From Opisthorchis felineus (taxonomy: Eukaryota; Platyhelminthes; Trematoda; Opisthorchiida; Opisthorchiidae): DNA of 64,000 nucleotides. Within the stretch, counting starts at the first letter, position 1, and each line of letters begins with the position of its first letter. The notes below the pieces were generated by a model. That model did not search any database, was not told the origin of the DNA, and was given only the letters and a program-made list of their open reading frames with translations. The translations under genes were made by a program, and so were the position numbers. The stretch spans positions 839,758-903,757 of the forward strand of contig SJOL01013076.1 in assembly GCA_004794785.1 (NCBI GenBank), read 5' to 3'. Below, in pieces: positions 47,120-59,100 of this stretch.

Positions 47120-50100
47120 CTAAGGAGAGAGAGGTGAGAAACTTTCTGAGGTTAAAATTTCTGCAAAACGATAAAAAATGTACTGATCAGAAGATGTATA
47201 CCTCCAAACTAGTGATACGTCAACATGACAATACAGACGCACTCGGTGAGAGCACAGTAGCTGTGGCAATGACCTGACATTTAACGAGAGGCTCGAATGA
47301 AAACCGCTGAATGTCTCGTTCATGATGTTCTTCAACTGAATATGCTGCACAAAGCTGTCTCGTGTTTCAGATGTTCAGGACATCTCAGTGCATTACCTAG
47401 ATGTAACACATCTCTGTTATCGAAGAGATTTCAGCAACCTCATGAGTAGTGTGTTGCGCCCAAGTCCGACATTTCTTTAGTTCTGCAACGCGTACCATGG
47501 TCTTAACTGTCACATTTCTGAATTCAAGGACGATCGAGAAAGACGCAATCATGGACTATGAATGACAGTTCAAACATCAGGTCAGGTGATGAGAAAACGT
47601 CCGATGTTCGACAGAACTGGATGCATAAGATAGTTCTGACGTGGGTTTCGGAGGCTTCCATCCGAAGCGGTGGAACTTGGAAACGTGGATCAGTTCCACG
47701 GGCTGAATGGTTCTCCGCTACATGTGGTATGCTGTCTAGAGAGAAAGCAGAGAGCATAAATATGCCCAAACGCATGATCTGGTCACAATGAAGTGAGTCA
47801 TTGTGATGAAGCTGCCTCCATCGGACACAGTACGACGCAACCCTGCAGTACTGATACCCATGTGATGTTTTGAAAACTCTATGGTAAGATATCCAAAGAT
47901 TCTGTTTACTAACGGTGGTCAGAAGCACCACATGTACATTCTACTTTCAGCGGATACGCCGACGTCACGCAGGCAGTATAAACGCAGAAATCACCCAAAA
48001 GCCATCCTGGCCTTTCTGATATGAAAGGCCGGCTGCTCAAGTAGACCAATTTACCTCCATAATCGAGTAGTTTGTCACTGGGTTTGATATCGCATAATCA
48101 TACAGTGTGTAGGTGTGAATTGCACGCAAAGCTGTACAAGGAACTTCGGTAGGCATTCATTACCTGTAGACAAAGGTGCCACCAGCGGGCGAAGCGATTC
48201 CCATACGATAGATACCCTTAAGAGAGAAGGCACTTCTCAAAGAAGTCCAGTCAGTGCGCAGTCCCAAAGAAGAGGGGCCAAATGCCACATTCCAACTGAC
48301 CTCTCTTCTAGGGAGGATATTAGGGTAGACACGAAGCCAGAAAAACATTACGAAGGGAGGGGGGTAATAGGGCAACTGATTTGCCAAACGAATCATGGCA
48401 TTATAAGGCAGCTCATTGACTAAGCTTACTTGCCAGCCCGTTGACGAACCGCCAATTCGTTTCCTGTTTCAGCCTCTGCCATTCGGCATCCACATTAGAT
48501 GATCAGACAAAGCCGTGAAAGGGGATCTCACAGTGAGGATTTATCCGGACAATCAACTCGATGACGTACTTCTCTGCTAAACGCGCGGTGTTTCCACTAA
48601 GTTCGAGCAGTGCCATGTGGGTACCGGCTATCGAATATCACTAACTTCCTGGACTACTTACTGTGGGACGGTCAGGTTCCACAACCATACAAAGACAATG
48701 CTATTACAGTTACGCAATAGAGACACTCCTCCGAAAACAGCCGAACATACCATTGCACCCAGAGACGTCGAAAGTTTGCGAACACCAGTCTGGACTACAC
48801 AAGTGTAATAACTCCTACAAGAGCAACAACTCTGTCTATCCCTTGGAGATCATCACCAGCTAACTTGACCGGAAGGAGACCATTATCCCAATATTGATAA
48901 GATATTTTATATTTCGAAGTAACCTCGATCATCAAGTCGTTTGGAAAACTCCGTGCTTACTCCGTTATACCGCCTAATGGAACGATGTTTCCGGCAAGCT
49001 AAAGGTCTGGAAACATCCCGGAAGACTGGTAGCTCGGGGTGTATTCATGGCGGTTGATCAAGTGGCTACTGATCTGTACACCAAGCTTGGCAAGAAGCTT
49101 GCGAACGTTTCGTCATCAGTGAGCGGTCGATCAAACTCAATGTCTTTCGGTTGATCTCCTTCATTTGGTGTGCACTTTCTTAGTATCGCCGAATGCTGTG
49201 AACACAGGTGAAACCTGTATTGAATATTTACGCAGAGCAGAGAGAAGCAATAACACTTCTTTTCATAGGAAAAAAATGGTTCAGCTGTGGCACCTCTTCG
49301 GTGCCTAGCTACCATGCCATCCGAAACAACCACGAGGGCTGAGATACTGCCAGGCTGCCAAAGCCCAGACAGCAGTAGTCGAGATACAGAGATCGCGTTC
49401 GAACTACAGACCTTTCGGTCAATAAGCTCACGTCTTAACCACTGAACCACCTCGACCTCCTTTCATAGTGTGCCCCAACAGGTATCCAGGTTGAGACGTC
49501 ATAGAGATTATTTACAAAAGTAAAGATAGACAGTCAGCGGACAGTCTCAAAATAGAACAAGTTATTTAAACCTGAGAAATATTTATGTCGTGTAAAATTC
49601 GTGCTAAACTTATAGCCAACGTCACCTGGATTGTTACTTAAGAAAAGGTTGACGAATCAGATACCCGAATAGTCGAATAATCCTTGGTGGACATTGCCCA
49701 AAAAACTTTCGGGTATATGCACTCAAACATCCGAATTAGAACTTTGGATTTGATGTTGGGAATCACACGCAACGGATATTAACACATCTTGCTTTTGGCA
49801 ATGGTACCAGTCAGCGTTTTCGGTAAAGGTTCCGAGTGACTACCCTAGTGTTTCGCTTGACAGTGTGTAGCTACATAAGAAGGGAAATATTGAAGCCAAA
49901 AAAAGAATTATAAACAGAGGCAGGTTAGTCGTTCGACATTAGGAAAATAGATTTTTCCATACAGTAGTCCTACCATTGAGATCAGTGGTTGTCAAACCTA
50001 AAGCCAAGAGACAAATCCTGTTTGCGGAGGTCTACCATCCGCTCTGCGGTGAAATTACCCGCAATCTAATCAACTCAAACAATGCGTACTTTCGGCCAAC

Positions 50101-53100
50101 TACAGTAGAGACAATTTCGGTTGTGTTAGAAAGAGAACAATAAACTGACACCTAAATCCAAAAGAGAGATTTGATTTACGCAGACTGTCAGAAAGCATGG
50201 CATTGAGGGAGAGCATGTTTTGGTAGGCACACCTCGTTCGTCTTGTTCGTGTCGCCGCACTGATATGCGCACCCTGCAAAGCATTTAATCTAAACGACCT
50301 TGAATACGCAGCGGCGTGGTTGCTAAAGGTCAAGTGACCAAATGAGTTATGTCCGGATCCGGCCCGCAGTTCGTCGTCTAGTGTAGAAAACTGATAAATC
50401 ATGCTACTCATACTTATCTAAGTAGCACAGAATAAACGCAAAAGGGAAAGTGAGACCGAACACCAATAAGTGTAAGATCTTGATAAATTGGTGGTCAAAT
50501 AATAATGCCAAGCTCGGGTATTTTGTTGCAACATGCCCCAAAATATCCTAACCACTTACTAACCAGTATCATGTCCTGACATCAATCCAATGTGTCAAGC
50601 GTTGAGACGACGTCTGCCGACCGTAGGCTGACGTGGGTGGATTGGAATGTGCTCCTAGGCTCAGAAATCGTGAGCATACCATACTAAACACGGAGCATTT
50701 TCAAAGGCTCAAGTTCAGTAGTGAAGGTTGTCACCGTCTCATCCCTTCCGAAAACAAAGTACCTTGTAGCGCCTGACCAAGGTTAACAGATATATTCCCC
50801 ACTGGACTAACCAATATAAACTAACATTTAGGGAGCACGGAATCTTGAATGGCTAGCGAGTACATTTGGCTGATACTCGAAGCAGTTTCGACGGTTCTGG
50901 AATGTGTGAATAAAGTGAGTAATGAATGTGAATTGTCTGAGAGCCAATGAAAGTGTGAAGGATTCTCAGCTCAGGAACTAGCAGTCGACCCGTCGTGATG
51001 TTCAGTAAGTGGTTTGGAAGGCCATTCTTGTGAATGAACGTTGTACGCAGCCCATTGAGGTGTAACTGGAACGGAAGGAGCTCAAGAGAGCCTAGTGGTT
51101 AAGGCGCGAAGTTACTGACTGGAGGGTTCATGCTTCGAACCCAAAACCGGCATCTTACTTACTCCTGTCCAGGCTTAGGCAACCTGACACTATCTCAGCC
51201 TAGGTACTTCCTTCGGGTGGCATGGCACCTAGGCACCGAAAGGGCATTAGAGCCGAACGATTATTATTATCATTGCATAATAATCACAACTAAAAAGATC
51301 CAAAACGCTGCTGGTCACTAGGTCAATAAGTCCTGTACATGGTGGAATGTAATCCTGAACTATGGTGAAAATGCATTTGAGAAGCACTACAACAGACAGG
51401 AGCAAGAGAGAACAGGGAAACATTAGTACAACAACACTTGAGGCAGTAAAAAACGAACGTTCCTATCAAAGAATAATCTTCGGTGGTTGAGCTCTGTTAG
51501 AAAGCAAAGTGTAAGTAAGTCGGCATCCAGCTGTGACACCCTTTCGATGCCCAGCTGTCATGACACCGAGGGAAGCACGAGGCCTGAGATACTACCAGGT
51601 TACCCACACCTATACAGGAGTAGTCTAGATCCCAGTGATGGGTTCGAACGATGATCAGTAAGTTCGTATCTTAAACACTGAGCTATCCCGAGTTCAGTTG
51701 GCAAGCCAGACAAGAAATGTCCACTTTCAAGCAGATTATCAAGCGAAAACCGCTAGTACCAACAATGAGACAACAAATATCAATGGAAAACGGACGGGTA
51801 TAAAAAAATATCAGAGGTGCAATCTCTTAAGTTAGGGAAATTTACCGTGTAGTCCGATGGTTTCACACTGTAGTGCACTTCAAACTCCCTGAGTGTCGAA
51901 GGATCAACGTCACACACACCTGTCATGGACTGCTCACGTACATAGGACAGAGCGGGTTTCAAACGAATGAGACCGCCTCCTAGTGCACGAAGAATCGCAT
52001 GCGGTGCACATGTATCCCAGAAATAAGTATTCGGCTTAAAAAAATGAAACAAACCGGTGTAAAGTAATACGGACCAAAAGGGTGTTTATGAATGCGATAT
52101 GAAGCTTTAGACACGAAAATCAACAATATAATTTTCCTACATGTGGGGAACCACTCAGTCACCAAGTGGTTCAGGATGCCATCCAAAACTGAGTTCTTCT
52201 TACATAAGAAATAGTTTATTCACGTCACTTTAACAAAATACCGGGGAGCAGGTCCACACTGGTTCGGAATAAGTCCACATTACTGCACACACGAAGAGGA
52301 TCACACGGACAACGATAAAGTGGTGAAAATAGATCAGAAGTGAACTGAACGTTAACGTCAAACGACGCGGCTTACTTTGGCAAAAACTGGTGACGTCTCA
52401 GATCCAAAAGAATCACTTGACATCTTGGTTTCTACAGAAATCAAAGAGTCAAGACCTAAGTGAACAAAGCAGGAGGAAATCGTGATCCTTACAGTAGTCC
52501 AGACTCACTTTTATACAGATAATTCCTGACTTCACTGACACTCGTCTGTCATGAAATGGAACTCGGTATGGCCTTTGCGAGGAGAGGAAAGACCAAATGG
52601 GTACTGTCTTGCTGTGCACTCTGGGCTATTCTGTTACATAAGACGACGAGCAATAATATAAAGACAAGTTGTACTGGAACCGATAACTTTTTGTCTCCGC
52701 TGGCCAGGCAAATTCAGAGGCGGTAGCTATGTGAACGAGATGGACTCGTCTGAATATAATGCAAGTCGAAATAGGGCTTAATGAAGAAAGCCACCCCGAG
52801 CTTCCTTGCTCCATCGAGAATTTCCTTTTGTGCCTCTCATAAACAAAAACAGCCACATTACAATCTAGCAATGGTTGTTTCTGGAACTCCATAGCTAGCC
52901 ATACAAAGCGACGATAGACACACTCCGAGCCTTCGAAAACGGTTTGTCTGCCCTTTTGTTGAAAAATGGAAGGCGGCAGCGAAGGTCCCGATGCAACAAG
53001 GGACCCATAGTTTGTCTACCAGTATCGTGCTCTATGCTGGACGCTGTCGCACAATCGACGTCAGAAACTGATAGCAAATTATCTGGTTGACAAGACCAGA

Positions 53101-56100
53101 AGAAGGATATTGGGCCAACTCCTCAAACGAGATGGCTAGGAACAATACGAAATCAGGCTATATCAAGACTAATTCACCAGGCGGATAGAAATTAAAAAGA
53201 CAGAGAGGGAGAGGATACAAATTCTCACTGGACACAGTGACCCGCGCGGTATAAATAATAAGCAGGACGGAACGAACCTATGAGGACTGAGTGGATCTTG
53301 GCTGGCTATAAGTCATTTAGGCCTGAAGCGTGCTACAAATACTAAAGAGAATGAAACAAGCCTATGGGAGCTGAGTAGGTCACTCCCTCAATATCCTAAA
53401 GTATCGGAACGGATTACTATTACTATTGCTATCGTTCAGCTGTGGCACCCTTTCGGTGCCTAGCTGCCATGCCACCCGAAGGAAGCACGAGGGCTGGGAT
53501 ACTGCCAGGTTACCCAAGCCTAGACAGGAGAAGTCGAGAGGCAGAGGTTGGGTTAGAACCACGGACCTTCCAGTCAGTAAATTCCCGTTCTAACCACTAA
53601 GACATTTCGCACAATTACTATTGCTATAGTTATTGTTAATACAATTCCAGCGATCTCAGATGATGGACTAAACCTAACTTTCTTAATAAACAATGTTTTG
53701 TGGTAGGATGTCAGGAACAGGAAATTTCGTCTATATTGCGACGCTTATCGGATAAGCGTGAAGAGGTCGTCGGACAAGTAAGCCCTTGGTTAGTGCCTTC
53801 AGACTGGCTAATTCCGACAGGATCATGTGGCTACGAAGCGGTTTGAAAATCTGAAGAAGTTTAAATATGCGTGGAAATTGGCTCTAACCTACTGTCGACT
53901 TGTTCAGACAATCGTCTGACTACAGGTGGTTCGTCAGTGATTCTTCTGGATAGGAATCGAACCACGCGGAGGACCAAACAACTATGCGTTTGGATTTTGA
54001 CCACATGTTTTGATAAAGGTATTGAGACTTCTCAGGTGGATGCAGAAGGACCGTTAGAGGAGACATCAGAAGGAAGCATGAGGGCCGAGATACTTCCAGG
54101 TTGCCCAACCCTAGACAGGAGCAGTCGAGATGCAGAGAGTGGATTCGAACCGTGGACCTCCAGTCAGTAAACTTGCACTTTAAACACTGAACCATCTCGA
54201 GCTTATCAGAAGGATCGGACAGGCAACGTTTTGGTAAATAGTTTCAGGCTGTTCGGCAGAGGACTGCGTGGACACCTGCCGGTTTGCACAGTTCTAGAAC
54301 CTCAACATATGACAAACTTACCTTAGTCTGTCTCAACTTAACCCTTCACTAGTTCACCCACTCTAGAGGGACTGTGATTTCATTCGCGGTAAGGAGGATT
54401 AAAAATCAACACGATCCAACGAAATAAAAAAACCTCTCAGATAGGGCGTCTGCTGAGGGCGCAGCTCCCATACAGTTCAAGGGAAGCACTATGAGAAAGA
54501 ATATTACCAGGTTGCTCTAAGCATAGAGCGGAATAGCAGAAGGGCCAAGGATGGATTCAAGCCAGGAACCTTTCGTACACCCAGTAACCTCTATGCTACC
54601 AGGAGGATAACGGCGATAAAACCATCAGCACACGCGCACGCAACGAACAGCCGCAAGGACGTCGCGTAACCGTGTCTGTTATCCAGTTACCGCTTATCAG
54701 AGCTCCATACTAATGGACCGTTTGCAGGGCAACGTTGGTCCTCAATCCAAGTAACGTCATCGATCAGCTGCAATCCAGATAGTGGAAGATCCACGCGCTT
54801 CAACAGACCGATAGCGTAATACATACACCAAATCTAACCACGACATCAATTTTTTTGGAATGACCCTCACATGGAACTAACAGCACACTCCATTATGAAT
54901 CTTTCACCTCATAACTGCAATCATCAGAGGATGAAACAGTGAAAACGTGCATTGGTCAACGTGCTTTCTATGAATTTGTGAGCACCTCTCATTTACTGTC
55001 CAGGCGACATCTGACGAGTCAAACAATAACTTGGTTTTCGAGTCGGTCAGGTAAGAGGGGAAAAGGGGCGGGGAAGGAAGAAGAATGAATTCACAAGAGG
55101 ATTACACAGATTGGATTTCTGCAAACGAGGCAAGAGAAAACTTACTTTCAATAGTAGATAGATATCCAGCTGACACAAGATTAGGCACAAAAGTTTGAAG
55201 CCGGCTCCAGCGCAGGAGACAAAAACTAGTTCGGGGGGAAGGTCATCATCAACAGGAGGAGTACAATCTAAGACAAAAACAAAAGTGAAACAAATCACTA
55301 ACACTGAAGTCACATAATGTGGTTCGTATTGCCTAAATATGGAAGGATTGCTGTAGGTGGAAGTGTTGCGCAACTCGGTCCGAAGGACAGGAGTAACGGC
55401 TTTTCTGTACCATCTGAAAGAGGCACAAATGCTGAGATACTGCCAAGTTGCCCAAGCCTATGCAGGAACAGTCGTGGTTGGGTTCGAACCATGGACCTTC
55501 TGGTCAGTAAGCTCGCGTCCTAATCATTGAGCTATCTGGAGTAACTACTACTACATTGCTGGCGACGGCTCTGAATAGGTCTCCTGCTGTTATGGCGCAA
55601 TTACTTTGGTCTGTTCACACAATGGAGCTAAGGTATTGGGCTCGAATGTTGCTCTTACTGGAGTTCACCAGCGGTGCATCATATCCTTGGCTCGACATTT
55701 GATGTGCGAGGCACGTCTGTTATCGGCATTCCAAATACGCATGCGGGACGCCAAAGAAGTGTCTGAGCAGGCGAGCAAGTACACACTTGAGCAATTCGGT
55801 TGGTATTTGTGACGCGCATGAAGAATAGAATAGCAATTACCAATTAGCGGTAAATCACGCTCTTACAAAGTTACTCCGATGTTGGAGTTGTTCTATTCGA
55901 TAAGCTGGGAAATTTGGTTCCGAGGTGACATCATGAGTGCGCACTGAGTTGGCAGTGTGCCGTAGTGCGTCACCTGTGTGGGCATTCAAAGGTACTGTGC
56001 TCCTTACTGACGCGGAGTGGGGTGACCTCTGGTCGTTTGGATGGTTGGTCCCGGCGAATCATGACGCAGCGCCAACTCACCACGCACTGATGTGATAAAA

Positions 56101-59100
56101 ACGTCTGAGACCAAACTGCCCAACTCAGCGAACAAACCATCATTACAACCTGAACTGCCAATATGCTCTTAAACTGCAAATCTCGACGTTACGTTTACTT
56201 ACGTTAGTCGCTAACACAATACATACATCTGTAGACCCAGAATACGATAATAACAATGGACAAAACACTCGGATCAGTGCGAAATCAGATATGAATAAAG
56301 TCTTTGGGTAGAATGAATGTGACTGCTACAAAAAATACTGTCTACCCAAGAAGATACACATTGGGATAACCAATTGGTGATCATGTATTCGCAAATATTA
56401 GTAAGAAACAATCAGCTGCTCCAAACTGAACCATTCTGGCTGCGCAAGGCAATTCAACCTTTGCAGCTGTTTGTATCGAGTTGAGCAACCTGTGCCGATT
56501 AGATGCCTAGAGATCGACGCCGATCGAAACAGTAAATGCAATGGAACAAATACAAGCGGTAAACAAGAATTGAAAGAGAAGGCATTCCAGTTATCTCCTT
56601 CAGCTAACCTTTGAGGATGCGCTCCAAACAGTCGAAGTCCGAAGAGCTACATGCAACCCGAAGCTTACCAACGTCAGTCATGGAGTCGGATGACGAAGAA
56701 AGCTTCTGCAAAGACCAATCAGGAAAGCATTTGGTGATTGACGGGGCGGAGGACGGAAGGCAGTTACTTGATAAATACGAACCTCCTAAGGTCGAACCCC
56801 AAAAGAGTCGTCCAGACGATTGACTTTGGGCGGTTGTGAGGGTGAAGGAGACACAAGTTAACGTAAGAATGAAAAGATAGGGACGTACGAAGTTTTCTAT
56901 ATGGGATTCACCATGAAAATGCTTGAAAGTAAAGCACCATCACATGAAAAATCCCTGTTAAAAACGGTCACCTGTGGGTTGGAAGCAAACGCATCAATGT
57001 TATTTTGATGTGCAAAAACTTCGGCTTCGGATGGCTTATTCAAGCAACGAAGGTGGGGAGTAAAGCTTGCTGTCAGTGACTGGCGGTCGGCCTAATACAT
57101 TAAAAAAATCCATATGAAACCAGTCAGGAATCGTCTGCGCTATCATGCAAATCACCGAACCCATCCTAATCCCACTGAATGTACCCAACGAGTTATTTAT
57201 CCAATCCAATAGATGTCTTGCTGTTCAGGCCACTTTCAAATTTCATGGGAACGTCGTTAACCTTAGTACCCGCAGCATTTGAGATGAGAATAGTGAGCAC
57301 CTTTAAGTTTTCACAGCTAAAATAACAAATGTGTCGATGCAAAAGAGTGGAAGACAATTTCGAGGAATTCCCGGAGGGATCGAACATAGGCCCCAGAGGT
57401 ATACCTTCTCTATACACAAACAAGGCTACAACTAAGACGTCTGGAAATTTGGACCGTCTGTTGTGACACAAAGCAGTCACAATAACTTGTCACGATTAGT
57501 GAAAGGAAGAACGTACTTGAGTGCGGAGTTATTTACTTACCGATGCCAACTGAGCGGTTACGTGCTACTGGACACGAAAGTAAAATATCATTTGCACAAA
57601 CGTTCTCAAGCGCCCTCCTGAACTTTCATGGACGTTAGTTAAAGATTAAACAATAAAGGGCAAGTACTGCAGAGCCGTTCCATAAGTTCCGTACTAACCT
57701 TCCATCAGATGCGGGGACTGAGCTTTGATACTTGACCAGATGCTACTCGCACACACCATTACACTCGTGATCAAAAGCAGCCCCAAACGGACGTATTTTT
57801 AACATCAAAAACCTCATTCAAACAAACAGGAGGGGCAAATATGAAGCCCTAAATTGTAACAACGATGACAAATATTTTTGTCGGATACCCAGAGAACTGG
57901 ATTTCTTGCATGTCGCGCACTTGATGGGGAAACTCTCCCGAATTAAACATCCTCAGCTAATTGGAAAAGTTTGGAACCGATTGAGAAGTCATCGTTTCAG
58001 AAGAACTTGGTAAACAACCGGTAGTTTTTAATTAGGCAACGTTTCGCTTTTGACACAAGAGCTTCATCAGGCCAAGTGGACAGGTCATCAAGTTGGCCAG
58101 GTATTAAGGCAACGGCGGAACATGCACTGGACACGGGACACAGAAGAGATTTAGAAAATGTTGAGGTTTTGAGGCGAGGACTACGGTCCATGCCACAGAG
58201 ACTGATGGCTGAGCCCGTAGAAATCGGCAATCATCCCAGTGTCAATAGAACAGGAGTTGTGGAACTGGGAAGCGTGTGGAGAACGGTTTTGGATCAGTCG
58301 AGCTGACACGTGTTGGTGTCAAAAGCGAAACGTTGCTCAATTAAAAGCTACCGATTGTTTACCAAGCCCTTCTGAAACGATCCTCAGCTAATGCTGTAAC
58401 GGTACAAGCCTCACCAAGGAAAAACAAGGTGCGGAGCGCTCAATAAGTTTTCTAACATGCCTTTTCTGATCCACTACGAGAGACTGTAGATTAACACATG
58501 TGTTTCTCACCTGTCCCCGAGGCTCGCCGCGACACGAGGAAAAAACGGCTGATTGATAACGCCAAGTACGGGGAGTCTGCTTGTGCGGTCGAACAGTCCA
58601 ATCAGGACCGTGACATTATCCAAAGTCCCAGAGATGCGGTAACGAAAGACGTGCGGTGAGACCACGTCTAAACTTGGTGCACGAGTTTCTTCAGATGAAA
58701 CGTCACACTTATTCCCCTTGACGTATTCTGCGGTTCCATCTGAGCAAAAAGTGACCAGAGAATATACTCATAAGGATAGGAATAAGAGAACTACAGAAAA
58801 TCGAAAACCAGGACGAAGAAAAACGAAAACGGATCAGTCAAGTGGGTTCAATAGTCGACGAGACTGTCCGCTGATGTTAAGCAGACGGAGGACGGAAAAC
58901 GATGTCAATACAGCAGTGATATCGCTTGAAGGAGAACCGAGGTCAGGCTTTCGAATGCACATCGCTACAACAGCCTTAAGAAAGAGTGGGGCGAACCGTT
59001 ACTCAACTACCCCACATGAAAAAGTAACCAAACATCAAGATGAAAAAATACGACGGTGACCTACCGATTGGGTCGACCCACACAGCGAACTTCGTTAAAT

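Larger units (their letters stand above)
47120..51845 (-). other. INPP1 last intron (4.7 kb)
   Basis: Holds R1 copy I (47295-47460), a PLE end (49060-49160) and SINEs at 49278, 51079 and 51526. The long stretches 47465-49055 and 49460-51075 hold nothing else that I recognise. Confidence 0.7.
52035..55145 (-). other. INPP1 intron (3.1 kb)
   Basis: Contains three family A SINEs (53413-53610, 54065-54203, 54450-54605). The rest, including 52035-53410 and 54610-55145, holds nothing I recognise. Confidence 0.65.
55268..57269 (-). other. INPP1 intron (2.0 kb)
   Basis: Holds a SINE (55407-55543) and an unclassified repeat (55630-55790). 55800-57260 holds no recognised feature; a hydrophilic plus-strand frame at 56611-56823 has no known motif. 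Confidence 0.6.

Noticed and set aside
48164..48216. A splice-bounded minus-strand segment coding [17 protein letters not shown], at first read as the INPP1 C-terminal exon
   Set aside because: It resembles the GG-x-x-AYR motif, but ends in phase 2, which does not fit. The segment at 47119-47000 has a better acceptor, the right phase, a closer match ([10 protein letters not shown]) and a stop codon.
57317..57440. Longer version of the INPP1 small exon, starting at 57440 ([18 protein letters not shown])
   Set aside because: It looked like the VTVLIG strand, but the true strand is in the exon at 58511-58739, and the acceptor phase gives an early stop when joined to that exon.
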